DNA from: Shinella sp. WSJ-2
Lineage (GTDB): Bacteria > Pseudomonadota > Alphaproteobacteria > Rhizobiales > Rhizobiaceae
Assembly: GCF_003432075.1 (NCBI RefSeq)
Contig: NZ_QWBU01000017.1
Location: 1-63,572, forward strand
DNA length: 63,572 bases
Reading direction: 5' to 3'
How positions within the stretch are numbered: the stretch's first letter is position 1; the number at the start of each line of letters is the position of its first letter. A model generated the notes under the pieces. It did not search any database. It was not told the DNA's origin and was given only the letters and a program-made list of their open reading frames with translations. Positions 51,832 to 61,073 of this stretch are shown piece after piece. The position numbers were made by a program, and so were the translations under genes.

Positions 51832-52776
51832 ATGTGCGTCGCCTGCACCCATACCATCCACCGCGCGCAGCATAATTTCGGCTGGAACCGCGATTTTCCG
51901 CCGGCGCTGACCGCCAAGCCCGGCGAGACCATCTTCTTCGAATGCCTCGATTCCTCCGGCGGCCAGCTCGGCAAGGATGCGACGCTGGAAACGCTGGCTG
52001 CGCTCGATTTCGGCAAGGTGAACCCGGTTTCCGGCCCTGTCTATGTCGAGGGTGCCGAGCCCGGCGATGCGCTGAAGGTGACAATCCGCAAGTTCCACTC
52101 CTCCGGGCATGGCTGGACGGCCAATATTCCGGGCTTCGGCCTGCTTGCCGACCAGTTCAAGGACCCGGCGCTGCACATCTGGTCCTATGACACGGCCTCC
52201 ATGGCACCCTCGGCCTTCGGCCCCGGCGGTCGCGTGCCGCTGAAACCTTTTACCGGCACAATCGGTGTCGCACCGGCCGAATCCGGCCTGCACTCCGTCG
52301 TGCCGCCGCGCCGCGTCGGCGGCAATATGGATATCCGCGACCTGACAGCCGGCGTGACGCTCTACCTGCCGGTCGAGGTGGAGGGGGCGCTGTTTTCCGT
52401 CGGCGATACCCACGCCGCACAGGGCGACGGCGAGGTCTGCGGCACTGCGATCGAAAGCCAGATGAATGTCGAGCTGACCCTCGACCTCGTGAAGGGCGCC
52501 AATCTCCAGACGCCGCGCTTCACCACGACCGAACCCGTGACGCGCCATCTCGACGGCGCCGGCTACGAGGTGACGACCGGCATCGGCCCGGACCTGATGA
52601 CGGGCGCGCGGGAGGCACTGATGCGCATGATCGACCTGCTCGTCGCCGAACACGGCTACAGCCCCGTCGACGCCTATATGCTCTGCTCGGTCTGCGGCGA
52701 TCTCCGGATCAGCGAGATCGTCGACATGCCGAACTGGGTCGTCTCCTTCTACTTCCCGAGGATCGTCTTCGCGTGA
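51832..52776 (+). CDS. Acetamidase/formamidase family protein
   Basis: The 314-residue FmdA_AmdA-family amidohydrolase has landmarks GPVYVEGAEPGDALKVTI, PFTGTIGVAPAESGLHSVVPPRRVGGNMDIR and the metal-site motif VGDTHAAQGDGEVCGTAIE. YMLCSVCGDLRISEIVDMPN closes the fold. It hydrolyses a simple amide to acid and ammonia in the cytoplasm. Its position after an amide-sensing AmiC/AmiR pair and an importer suggests import-coupled amide use as carbon or nitrogen source. Its TGA overlaps the next GTG start. Confidence 0.92.
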   Translation: MCVACTHTIHRAQHNFGWNRDFPPALTAKPGETIFFECLDSSGGQLGKDATLETLAALDFGKVNPVSGPVYVEGAEPGDALKVTIRKFHSSGHGWTANIPGFGLLADQFKDPALHIWSYDTASMAPSAFGPGGRVPLKPFTGTIGVAPAESGLHSVVPPRRVGGNMDIRDLTAGVTLYLPVEVEGALFSVGDTHAAQGDGEVCGTAIESQMNVELTLDLVKGANLQTPRFTTTEPVTRHLDGAGYEVTTGIGPDLMTGAREALMRMIDLLVAEHGYSPVDAYMLCSVCGDLRISEIVDMPNWVVSFYFPRIVFA

Positions 52777-54452
52777 CCTCCAGCAATGCCGCCCCGGTTC
52801 TCTCCGTCCGCAACCTCTGCGTCGATGCGCGCACGCCCGAAGGGCTGAAGCGCATCCTCGACGGGGTGAGTTTCGATCTCGCCGCGGGCGAGACGTTCTG
52901 CCTTGCGGGGGAATCGGGATCGGGCAAATCCGTGACCTCGCTTGCGATCATGGGGCTGCTGCCGAAGGCGTCGCTGAAGGTCTCCTCGGGTGAAATCCGG
53001 CTGGAGGATCGCAATATTCTCGGCATCCCGCACCGGGCGCTCAGAAAAATCCGCGGCGGCGAGATCGCGATGATCTTTCAGGAGCCGATGACCTCGCTGA
53101 ACCCGGTCATGACCATCGGCGACCAGATGGTGGAGGCGATCCGCGAGCACCGCGAGGATATTTCCGAGGGCGCGGAGACGATCGCACGATCCATGCTCGA
53201 TGCCGTGCACATGACGGAAGCGGCAAGCCGGCTGAAGCAGTTTCCGCATGAGCTTTCGGGCGGTATGCGCCAGCGTGTGATGATCGCCATGGCGCTCTCT
53301 TGCCGTCCCAAGGTGCTGATCGCCGACGAGCCGACGACGGCGCTTGATGTGACGGTGCAGGCGCAGATCCTGACCCTCATGCGGGAGCTGCGCCGCGAAT
53401 TCTCCACCTCTATCCTGATGATCACCCACGATATGGGCGTCGTTGCGGAAATGGCGGACCGGGTGGCGATCATGCAGCAGGGCAGGATCGTCGAGCAGGG
53501 CGATGCGCTCGATATTTTTGCGAGTCCGACGGAGCCTTATACGCGGCAGCTGTTGGCCGCCGTGCCGCGGCTTGGCGCGCATGCCGGTACCGATGCGCCG
53601 CCGCGCCTGACGGATGCGGTCGCACCTGCCGCCGAAAAGTCGGTGCTGGTCGTCAAGGACCTCAGCGTCACCTATGGCGCGCGCGCCGGCTGGTTCAACC
53701 GGTCGCCGGCCGCGCCGGCAACGGTCAGCGGCATCTCCTTCTCCATCAAGGCGGGCGAGACGCTCGGCCTTGTCGGCGAAAGCGGCTCGGGCAAATCGAC
53801 CACCGGCAAGGCGGTGCTGAATCTCATTCCCTTCGAAGGCAGCGTTGAGATCAACGGGCGGGAAACAGCTGGGCTGAAGCCCGCCGCGATGCGTCCCGTG
53901 CGCCGCGTCGCCCAGATGATCTTCCAGGACCCCTATGCCTCGCTCGATCCGCGCATGACGGTCGGCGCGGCGATTGCCGAGCCGCTCGTCATCCACAATG
54001 TCGGCAATGGCTCGGAACGGCAGGACCGGGTGGCGGCATTGCTGACCCGCGTCGGCATGCCCAGGGATGCCGTCAGCCGCTATCCGCACGAGTTTTCCGG
54101 TGGCCAGCGGCAGCGCATCTGCATCGCCCGTGCCTTGGCGCTGGAACCGAAGCTGATTGTCGCCGACGAAAGCGTGGCAGCGCTCGATGTTTCCGTACGC
54201 GCCCGCGTGCTCGACCTGATGCTGGAATTGCAGGAGCAGATGGGCCTTGCCTATCTCTTCATTTCGCACGACATGGCGGTGATAGAGAGGATGTCCCATC
54301 ACGTTGCGGTCATGCGGGGCGGCCGTATCGTCGAGATGGACACGCGCCGGCAGGTGTTCGAAAACCCGGGCGACGACTATACTCGCAACCTGATGGCCGC
54401 CGTACCGATTCCTGATCCGACGCTCTACCGTGACGGGCTTCGCTTGATGTGA
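52773..54452 (+). CDS. Dipeptide-type ABC ATPase, fused DppD-DppF
   Basis: The 559-residue double ATPase (GsiA-like) covers both nucleotide-binding roles of the importer. NBD1: GESGSGKSVTSLAIMGLLP, LSGGMRQRVMIAMAL, LIADEPTTALDVTVQAQ. NBD2: GESGSGKSTTGKAVL, FSGGQRQRICIARAL, IVADESVAALDVS. Each half carries the oligopeptide C-terminal extension (EPYTRQLLAAVP; DYTRNLMAAVPIPDP). NBD2 has Asp-Glu-Ser where Asp-Glu-Pro is usual, a common variant in this class. GTG start overlapping the amidase stop. Confidence 0.92.
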   Translation: MTSSNAAPVLSVRNLCVDARTPEGLKRILDGVSFDLAAGETFCLAGESGSGKSVTSLAIMGLLPKASLKVSSGEIRLEDRNILGIPHRALRKIRGGEIAMIFQEPMTSLNPVMTIGDQMVEAIREHREDISEGAETIARSMLDAVHMTEAASRLKQFPHELSGGMRQRVMIAMALSCRPKVLIADEPTTALDVTVQAQILTLMRELRREFSTSILMITHDMGVVAEMADRVAIMQQGRIVEQGDALDIFASPTEPYTRQLLAAVPRLGAHAGTDAPPRLTDAVAPAAEKSVLVVKDLSVTYGARAGWFNRSPAAPATVSGISFSIKAGETLGLVGESGSGKSTTGKAVLNLIPFEGSVEINGRETAGLKPAAMRPVRRVAQMIFQDPYASLDPRMTVGAAIAEPLVIHNVGNGSERQDRVAALLTRVGMPRDAVSRYPHEFSGGQRQRICIARALALEPKLIVADESVAALDVSVRARVLDLMLELQEQMGLAYLFISHDMAVIERMSHHVAVMRGGRIVEMDTRRQVFENPGDDYTRNLMAAVPIPDPTLYRDGLRLM

Positions 54453-54506
54453 TGCGGTTTCGCTGGGAGGTGGCTCCTGCGCGTTCGGTTCCGGTGAAAC
54501 CGCATC
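54451..54506 (+). terminator. Long-range hairpin ending the amide operon
   Basis: Perfect 11-bp arms gatgcggtttc (54451-54461) and gaaaccgcatc (54496-54506) with a 34-base loop begin inside the stop codon of the ATPase gene. The T-poor tail makes Rho-independent action uncertain. Confidence 0.55.
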
Positions 54507-54639
54507 GGGGTGTGTTGCCATGTAACAAAAATATGATTAATGTAGTCAACTTATAGGTTTTCATGTGCCGCCCGGCTCGCGGGATTGCAGTTGCGGCCGG
54601 TGGCAAGTCCCAGATTTGTAATGGAAGAAGTGATCGAAG
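54507..54639. other. araC upstream region
   Basis: AT-rich patch (54515-54560, with tatgattaatgtagtcaact) likely holds the araC promoter. No clear paired -35/-10 or operator could be assigned. Confidence 0.3.
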
Positions 54640-55539
54640 ATGGGCTTTTGGCATTCCATGTCCTGGAAAACCGAAGGCATTCGGGTCACGTCGCCGGTCC
54701 AGTGGCGGCAATATGACGGACTGGTCAGCGTTCTCTGGGAGGCGGAAAGTCAGGCGGGCGCCAGCGGCTATTATCTGGCCGACGACCCTCGCATCATGTT
54801 CTTCTTCAACGATGTATCCCCGCATGTCCGCATCTCGAACGAGAACGATGATTTTTCGCGCAATTCCCGCCCCATGGCGCGGGCGGTCTACGTTCCCGCC
54901 GGCGTGCCCCTATGGACGGGTAGCCGGAAGGCACACAGTTTCAGCCATCTCAACCTGCATCTTCACCGGGACCGGGTATTGCGCTACCTGACGCCGTCCG
55001 TTGGAGGGTCCGCGGCGCAGACGGCGTTGCGCCGCCCGGCTGAATTGCAAGATGTCGCCGCCATCGATGCTCTGGCCAAACTTCTGGCGGACGAGATCAA
55101 AAGTCCCTCCCGGCATGCGGTCTATGCGGAAAGCCTGATCGGCGGCATCGTCGCCGGGCTTCTGGATATCCCCACGGAAAGCGAAGAACGCGTCAGCGGC
55201 CGGCTGACGCAGGGGCAGATGAACAAGCTCCTCTCGCATGTCGAAGAGCTGGGGGATTATCGCATGTCCGTCGCCGATATGGCGGCGGTCGTCGGCCTCT
55301 CCGAAAGCTGGTTTGCGAATGTCTTCAAGCAGACGACGGGGCATACACCCCTGCAATGGCAGCTTGGCAAACGGGTCGAACGTTCGAAGCAACTGCTTCG
55401 TGAAAGCGCGCTTCCCGTCGCCAGCATCGCCGCACAGCTCGGTTTTTCCGATCAGGCGCATCTGACGAAGGTCTTCCGCCAGATTGTTGGGGAGACGCCG
55501 GCGGCGTGGAGGCGGACGCAGCAGCTGCGGCGTCCGTAA
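54640..55539 (+). CDS. AraC-family transcriptional regulator
   Basis: The 299-residue regulator has a non-cupin-like sensor half (residues 1-190). The C-terminal double helix-turn-helix covers about 205-295 (MSVADMAAVVGLSESWFANVFKQTTGHTPLQWQLGKRVERSKQLL, then LGFSDQAHLTKVFRQIVGETPAAWR). AraC proteins next to TonB receptor genes usually sense the ferric siderophore and activate receptor expression. It is convergent with the receptor gene, sharing a bidirectional hairpin. Direct repeats in the receptor/binding-protein promoter region are plausible sites. Confidence 0.9.
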   Translation: MGFWHSMSWKTEGIRVTSPVQWRQYDGLVSVLWEAESQAGASGYYLADDPRIMFFFNDVSPHVRISNENDDFSRNSRPMARAVYVPAGVPLWTGSRKAHSFSHLNLHLHRDRVLRYLTPSVGGSAAQTALRRPAELQDVAAIDALAKLLADEIKSPSRHAVYAESLIGGIVAGLLDIPTESEERVSGRLTQGQMNKLLSHVEELGDYRMSVADMAAVVGLSESWFANVFKQTTGHTPLQWQLGKRVERSKQLLRESALPVASIAAQLGFSDQAHLTKVFRQIVGETPAAWRRTQQLRRP

Positions 55540-55540
55540 C

Positions 55541-55569
55541 GTCCCGCCCATCGAAGCAACGGGCGGGAC
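55541..55569. terminator. Bidirectional hairpin between araC and receptor genes
   Basis: gtcccgccc (55541-55549) and gggcgggac (55561-55569) are perfect arms around an 11-base loop. The rightward side is followed by a T-rich stretch (atgtctttctt). It ends araC on the plus strand and may also serve the leftward receptor gene. Confidence 0.65.
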
Positions 55570-55578
55570 ATGTCTTTC

Positions 55579-57717
55579 TTACCAGGTCTGACGCAGCGTT
55601 GCGAGGATGGAGCGGCCCGGATTGTAGTAGACGGCACCGGTATCCGTGCTCGCCACATGTTTTTCGTCGAACACATTGCTGACATTCAGCTGGAACGTCG
55701 TGTTCTCCTGCACCTTGTAAGTAAAGGCGGCATCGAACACGACGGCGCTGTCCGATTTCTTGGTGTTCTCGATGTTGGTGTAATAGGCACCCGAATAGCG
55801 CGCCCCGAGACCGAAGGTCATGTCGCCGCGCCCGCCTTCGCCTTCCAGCGTATAGGTGCCCCAGATCGAAGCCATGTTTTCAGGCACGCGCATCAGGCGG
55901 TGGCCGTCATTGGTACCACCGGGCTCGACGATCTCGCTGTCGATATAGCTATAGGCGGCGATGATGTTGATGTTGTTCGTCACCTCGGCCTTGGCTTCGA
56001 GTTCGAAGCCGCGATGGCGGACCTTCTCGACGGTCTGCGGAATGTAGGTCACCTGGTCGAAGACCGTGATGTTGCCCTTGGTCAGGTCGTAGACGGAAGC
56101 GGTGATCAGGGCCGGGAAGGCATCCGGTTGATACTTGATGCCGATTTCATACTGCTTTCCGGTCGTCGGATCAGCACCGACGGCCGGCGGCGCGACGGAT
56201 TCGGCATAGCTGATATACGGTGCAAGCTCGTCGGTGATTTTGTAGCTCACGCCGAATTTCTTCGTGAACTCGCTGTGATCGGCGGCCTTCGTCGTGCCGG
56301 CCAACAGATCGGTCTCGCTCAGGTCGAGCCAGTCGTTGCGCAGGCCGGCACTTACGGTCAGCCTGTCGAAAAAGGTCAGATCCTGTTGCAGGTAGATAGC
56401 GGTGGTCTGCTGGTCGTTGTTCACGCTGGCATAGGGAGGGATCGCGCCGGGGCCGCCTGAATAGATCGGGTTTTCCCAGTCGATCGAGGGTGCCGACGTA
56501 TAGTAGCTGTCGCTGTAGGATTTGTATTTGTTGTAGGTGCCGCCGAAAAGCGTGCGGCTCTCCACGTCGTTGAAATTCGCTTCGTACATCAGATGCGCAT
56601 CGATGACGAATTGTTCGGTCGATTTCTCGTTGCCGAAGAAGTAGCGGCCGGCAACGGTCGAGCCGTCGGTCGGTGTGCTGCCGATATACGCACTGCCGAA
56701 GCCGTCATTCAGGTTGCTGTAGCGGGCATTGGAGCTGAAGCTCAGACCATTTCCGAAATCGTGATCGAACAGCACGCTGTAGCTGTTGCGGTTCGTCTCG
56801 CTGAAATAATAGTCCGGCTCGCCGAAGAATACGTCGCGGTCGAAATCCGTGCCGAGCGGGTGGCCGCCGCTGCCGGGAACGCCGTCCTTGTCGAGATGGT
56901 CGAAGACGAATGTCAGGCTGGTGGCGTCCGTCGGGCGCCAGGTGACGCCGCCCATGATGAAGTTCTCGTCATCCCGGGAGTGATCGTATTCCGTGTCGGC
57001 CCGCTGAAATTTGCCGGTCAGGCGGTAGGACAGCGTGTCGTCTTCAGTGATGTTGTCGCCGAAATCGAAGCCCAGCTCCTTGTGGGCGAAGGAGCCGCCC
57101 GTGCCATAGACTTCGCCGAAGCGCTCGCTCTTCGGCGTCTTGGTGACGTAGTTGACCGAGCCACCCGGTTCCGCCGCGCCAAAGCTCGAAGAACTGGCCC
57201 CCTTCAGGACCTCGATGCGCTCATAGGCATAGGGCTCTTCCCGGACGCCGGCGAACGTGCGGCCGATGGCGAGGCCATCCCGGTAGGTGTAGGGGGTGAA
57301 GCCTCGGATATCGAAATAATCGAAACGGTCGTCCGAGCCATAGAAGTCGGTCACGACGCCGGCCGTGTATTGCACGACCTGCTCGACGGTATCGGCACCA
57401 CGCTCCTGGATTTCCTTGGAGGTGATGACGGAGACTGCCGCTGGCGCGACGAGGATGTCGGTCGGCATCTTGCCGGCGCCGGTCGTCTGGGTCGCGACGA
57501 TCGATTTCGAATCGTTCTGCGTGTTGAGTATGGTTCCGCCGGAGGTCTCGACCACGATCGTTTCCAGCGCAGTTGCATCACCGCCCGTCGTGGCGGCATC
57601 CTGCGCAAAGGACAGGGCGGGTGTCAGCGCGATAAGCGCCGTGCAACCGAGAAGACGCGCGTCTCGCAATCGGGCCGGAATCCGTGTTGCACGACGGCGT
57701 TTTTGATCGATATCCAT
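55579..57717 (-). CDS. TonB-dependent siderophore receptor (FhuA/FoxA-like)
   Basis: The 712-residue outer-membrane receptor has a signal peptide ending about SFA (near residue 39), then a plug domain (VAPAAVSVITSKEIQERGADTVEQVVQYTAGVV, DIRGFTPYTYRDGL, YERIEVLKGASSSSFGAAEPGGSVNYVTK). A 22-strand barrel ends in LATLRQTW with the terminal aromatic residue typical of barrel proteins. The FGAAEPGGSVNYVTKTP and FDYFDIRGF patterns point to hydroxamate-siderophore receptors. The ATG at 57717 is chosen because the signal peptide follows; the frame extends upstream without similarity. Divergent from the binding-protein gene. Confidence 0.92.
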   Translation of the reverse strand: MDIDQKRRRATRIPARLRDARLLGCTALIALTPALSFAQDAATTGGDATALETIVVETSGGTILNTQNDSKSIVATQTTGAGKMPTDILVAPAAVSVITSKEIQERGADTVEQVVQYTAGVVTDFYGSDDRFDYFDIRGFTPYTYRDGLAIGRTFAGVREEPYAYERIEVLKGASSSSFGAAEPGGSVNYVTKTPKSERFGEVYGTGGSFAHKELGFDFGDNITEDDTLSYRLTGKFQRADTEYDHSRDDENFIMGGVTWRPTDATSLTFVFDHLDKDGVPGSGGHPLGTDFDRDVFFGEPDYYFSETNRNSYSVLFDHDFGNGLSFSSNARYSNLNDGFGSAYIGSTPTDGSTVAGRYFFGNEKSTEQFVIDAHLMYEANFNDVESRTLFGGTYNKYKSYSDSYYTSAPSIDWENPIYSGGPGAIPPYASVNNDQQTTAIYLQQDLTFFDRLTVSAGLRNDWLDLSETDLLAGTTKAADHSEFTKKFGVSYKITDELAPYISYAESVAPPAVGADPTTGKQYEIGIKYQPDAFPALITASVYDLTKGNITVFDQVTYIPQTVEKVRHRGFELEAKAEVTNNINIIAAYSYIDSEIVEPGGTNDGHRLMRVPENMASIWGTYTLEGEGGRGDMTFGLGARYSGAYYTNIENTKKSDSAVVFDAAFTYKVQENTTFQLNVSNVFDEKHVASTDTGAVYYNPGRSILATLRQTW

Positions 57718-57997
57718 GGTCACATTCCAATTCCGTAGCTGCTGATGCGGCCGAGCCTCAAGCGTTCGGTTGTTCAAGACGCATGACGCCTCGTCCGACC
57801 GGTCCCCCACCTGAAGGCCTTGCGCCAATGATCTGCTATTAACTGGAGCATATTTGTCTAGTATTGTATATTTCTCCGGTTTTGTACGATCCGCCGGAAA
57901 TCTCCACGCACTTTCTCCGGATTGGCCGCTTCACCGTTGACGTCACGGAATTAAGCTGAGATTTGGGGTCAACTTATCGCATTGAATGGAGTGGATG
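57718..57997. promoter_or_regulatory. Receptor/binding-protein divergent promoter region
   Basis: The nonamer tttctccgg occurs twice in direct orientation, at 57871-57879 and 57912-57920, 41 bases apart. An inverted ccggaaa at 57894-57900 and an AT-rich block (57841-57885) accompany them. Direct repeats are typical of AraC-type activator sites. Confidence 0.45.
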
Positions 57998-58993
57998 ATG
58001 AAGCGGCTTCGTTTTGCCGGGTTGGCAATGATGATCTTCGTTTTCATCTGCGCGGGCAGAACCGTGTTTGCCGCCGAAAGCACTTCCTATCCGCTCATCA
58101 TCAAACATGCCTTCGGCACCACCGTCATAGAAAAGAAGCCGGAGCGTGTCGCGACGGTTGCCTGGGCAAACCACGAGGTGCCGCTGGCGCTCGGCATCGT
58201 TCCCGTCGGCATGGCGCGCGCCAATTTCGGCGATGACGATGGTGATGGCGTCCTGCCCTGGGCCGCCGCCCGGCTGAAAGAACTCAAGGCCGAGACGCCG
58301 GTCCTCTTCGACGAGGGCGACGGCATCGATTTCGAGGCGGTCGCCGCCACGCGTCCCGATGTCATCCTCGCTGCCTATTCCGGCCTCACGCAGGCGGACT
58401 ACGATACACTGAGCGCCATCGCCCCCGTCATCGCCTATCCGCAGGCGCCCTGGTCGACGGACTGGCGCGAGACGATCCGGCTGGACAGCGCCGGCATCGG
58501 CATGGCCGCGGAAGGCGAGGCACTGATTGCCGGCATCGAGGCCGACATCGCCGCCGTGCTCGCCGGGTATCCAGAACTCAAGGGCAAGTCTGCGATGTTC
58601 ATCACGCATCTGAGCTCGTGGGATCTCAGCACCGTCAACTTCTACACGACCAATGACACGAGAGTGCGGTTCTTCGCCGATCTCGGTCTAACCTCGCCGA
58701 AAAGCGTCATCGAAGCCTCGCAGCCGGGCAAGTTCTCCGGTTCGGTCAGCGCGGAAGAGATCGACGCTTTCGACGATGTCGATATTCTCGTGACCTATGG
58801 CGACGGCAAGCTTTTCGATGCTGTAAAGGCAAATGCCCTGATGCTGCATATGCCGGCCGTGGCGAAAGAATCGATCGTCATGCTCGGCAACAATGCGGTC
58901 GGCACCGGCGCCAATCCGACGCCGCTGTCCATCCGCTGGGTGCTGAAGGACTATGTGACGCTGCTGAGCGAGGCGGCCAAGAAGTCGAAATGA
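57998..58993 (+). CDS. Iron-siderophore periplasmic binding protein
   Basis: The 331-residue FecB/FhuD-type class-III binding protein has a signal peptide ending VFA (near residue 25). The mature protein starts with the family strand YPLIIKHAFGTTVIEKKPERVATVAW, then RPDVILAAYSGLTQADYDTL and FVTYGDG-like VDILVTYGDGK. It delivers ferric siderophore to the FecCD-type permeases. Start at 57998 has GGAG at six bases; two ATGs lie just upstream (57986, 57995). Its stop overlaps the permease start by four bases. Confidence 0.9.
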   Translation: MKRLRFAGLAMMIFVFICAGRTVFAAESTSYPLIIKHAFGTTVIEKKPERVATVAWANHEVPLALGIVPVGMARANFGDDDGDGVLPWAAARLKELKAETPVLFDEGDGIDFEAVAATRPDVILAAYSGLTQADYDTLSAIAPVIAYPQAPWSTDWRETIRLDSAGIGMAAEGEALIAGIEADIAAVLAGYPELKGKSAMFITHLSSWDLSTVNFYTTNDTRVRFFADLGLTSPKSVIEASQPGKFSGSVSAEEIDAFDDVDILVTYGDGKLFDAVKANALMLHMPAVAKESIVMLGNNAVGTGANPTPLSIRWVLKDYVTLLSEAAKKSK

Positions 58994-60036
58994 CCGCCGG
59001 AACACTCAACACATCGACCACCCGCTGGTCGGCCGCATCCGGCTCCAACCGAACCAGAAGCCTCTGGCTGGCAGGACTTGTTGTTCTCCTGGCGCTGTTC
59101 GTTGTCCTCTCCGTCACCGTCGGAACGCGTGATGTCGCCTGGGCCGATGTCGTGGCCGCGGTCGGCGGCGCGCAGGATACGATCGGCCGAGCGGCGGTCG
59201 CGCTTCGTATTCCCCGGACATTGCTGGCGCTACTTGCCGGTGGCGCACTGGGCCTGGCGGGCGCTATCATGCAGGGCGTGACTCGCAATCCGCTCGCCGA
59301 TCCCGGCATTCTCGGCGTCAATATGGGCGCGTCGCTCGCCGTCGTCGTCGGTGTCGCCTGGTTCGGGATGTCCTCAAGCTATGCTTATATCTGGACGGCG
59401 ATTGTCGGTGCGGGTGCTGCTGCGATCTTCGTCTATGCCATCGGCTCCCTGGGGCGCGGTGGGGCGACGCCGCTCAAGCTGGCCCTTGCCGGCGCCGCGA
59501 CCTCCGTCGCCTTCGCTTCCCTGGTCATCGCCATCGTACTGCCGCGCGGCGATATTGCCGGTGGCATCCAGTCCTGGCAGGTCGGTGGCGTCGGCGGCGC
59601 GACTTATGAGCGCCTTGTTCCGGTTTTGCCGTTCCTGCTCGCTGGCTTTGCCATCAGCCTCCTGTCGGCCAGAAAGCTGAATTCGCTCGCGCTCGGTGAC
59701 GAACTGGCCGCCGGGCTTGGAGAGAACGTCGCGGTCGCGCGGGCCGTCGCGTCGCTTGGCGCCATCCTCCTATGCGGCGGGACGACGGCTGTCTGTGGAC
59801 CGATCGGCTTTCTCGGGCTCGTCGTGCCGCATGTCTGCCGGCTTCTGGTCGGGGTCGATCATCGCTGGCTGCTGCCGTTCTCGACGCTCGGCGGCGCCTG
59901 CCTGCTTCTGGCAGCCGACGTATTGGGACGCATTGTCGCCCGTCCTGCGGAGATCGATGTTGGCATCGTCACCGCCCTGATCGGTGCACCCTTCTTCATC
60001 TGGATCGTCCGGCGGCAGCGGGTGAAGGATCTGTGA
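58990..60036 (+). CDS. FecCD-family iron-siderophore permease (first)
   Basis: The 348-residue permease has about nine or ten hydrophobic segments. Characteristic motifs are LRIPRTLLALLAGGALGLAGAIMQGVTRNPLADPGILGVNMGAS near residue 75 and GPIGFLGLVVPHVCRLLVG near 270. It builds half of the channel. It has a basic N-terminal cytoplasmic tail of about 25 residues rich in Ser/Thr. It overlaps both neighbours or abuts them, indicating one transcript. Confidence 0.93.
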   Translation: MTAGTLNTSTTRWSAASGSNRTRSLWLAGLVVLLALFVVLSVTVGTRDVAWADVVAAVGGAQDTIGRAAVALRIPRTLLALLAGGALGLAGAIMQGVTRNPLADPGILGVNMGASLAVVVGVAWFGMSSSYAYIWTAIVGAGAAAIFVYAIGSLGRGGATPLKLALAGAATSVAFASLVIAIVLPRGDIAGGIQSWQVGGVGGATYERLVPVLPFLLAGFAISLLSARKLNSLALGDELAAGLGENVAVARAVASLGAILLCGGTTAVCGPIGFLGLVVPHVCRLLVGVDHRWLLPFSTLGGACLLLAADVLGRIVARPAEIDVGIVTALIGAPFFIWIVRRQRVKDL

Positions 60037-60038
60037 CC

Positions 60039-61073
60039 ATGCAGAGCGCCGCAATCGACGTCGTCATTACCAACCGCCGGGGGCGGGCGCGTCGTTATGC
60101 CGTCGTGCTCGCGGTTCTGCTGGCGCTTGTCGCGGCGATCTTCGCCGTCACCTTATCGATCGGCAAGACCATCACGCCACCGGCAGAAGTCTTGCGCGTG
60201 CTGCTCGGCGAAGCGGTGCCCGGCGCGGATTTCAGCGTGGGGCAGCTCCGGCTGCCGCGTGCCGTCCTGTCGGTCCTCGCCGGGCTTTGCTTCGGGCTTG
60301 GAGGCGTGGCCTTCCAGGTCATGCTGCGCAATCCGCTCGCCAGCCCCGATATTATCGGCATCACCTCCGGCGCAGGGGCCGCAGCCGTCTTCGCCATCGT
60401 CGTCCTGTCCATGAGCGGTCCCATGGTATCGGTGTTCGCCATCGTAGCGGGATTGGGCGTCGCGATGCTTGTTTACGGCCTGTCGTTTCACAACGGCGTC
60501 GCCGGCACGCGGCTCATCCTGGTTGGTATCGGCGTCTCGGCCATGTTGCAAAGCGTCATCGCCTATATCCTGCAATCCGCCCCCGCCTGGAGTCTGCAGG
60601 AGGCCATGCGCTGGCTGACGGGAAGCGTCAACGGTGCACAGCTTGATCAGGCCTTGCCGCTGCTGCTCGCGCTTCTGGTCTTCGGCGGTCTCCTCGTCAG
60701 CCGCAGCCGCGATCTGGATGCTTTGCGTCTGGGTGACGACATGGCCGCTGCGCTGGGCACCCGTGTGGCGCAAACCCGCATGCTGGTGATCATCGCGGCC
60801 GTCGGCCTGATCGCGTCCGCCACGGCGGCAACAGGGCCGATCGCCTTCGTCGCCTTCCTCTCCGGACCGATCGCCGGCCGCATCGTCAAAAACGACGGAT
60901 CGTTGCTCATCCCCTCGGCGCTGACGGGGGCGGTGCTCGTTCTTGCGGCTGACTACATCGGGCAACACCTCCTGCCCGGACGATACCCGGTCGGTGTCGT
61001 GACCGGCGCGCTCGGGGCACCTTACCTGATTTACCTGATCATCCGCGTCAACCGGATCGGAGGCACGCTGTGA
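60039..61073 (+). CDS. FecCD-family iron-siderophore permease (second)
   Basis: The 344-residue permease is the partner of the upstream subunit. Motifs are LRLPRAVLSVLAGLCFGLGGVAFQVMLRNPLASPDIIGITSGAGAA and GPIAFVAFLSGPIAGRIV. In the last motif the usual VPH is replaced by LSGP, a variation seen in the FepG-like partner subunits. ATG at 60039 has aagga at nine bases; a GTG at 60033 overlapping the upstream stop is an alternative. Its stop overlaps the ATPase start. Confidence 0.92.
   Translation: MQSAAIDVVITNRRGRARRYAVVLAVLLALVAAIFAVTLSIGKTITPPAEVLRVLLGEAVPGADFSVGQLRLPRAVLSVLAGLCFGLGGVAFQVMLRNPLASPDIIGITSGAGAAAVFAIVVLSMSGPMVSVFAIVAGLGVAMLVYGLSFHNGVAGTRLILVGIGVSAMLQSVIAYILQSAPAWSLQEAMRWLTGSVNGAQLDQALPLLLALLVFGGLLVSRSRDLDALRLGDDMAAALGTRVAQTRMLVIIAAVGLIASATAATGPIAFVAFLSGPIAGRIVKNDGSLLIPSALTGAVLVLAADYIGQHLLPGRYPVGVVTGALGAPYLIYLIIRVNRIGGTL

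Noticed and set aside
50950-54521. Antisense open frames of 567 and 590 codons opposite the amide operon
   Set aside because: They result from codon bias in the opposite strand; composition is Arg/His/Asp-rich and no family pattern is present.
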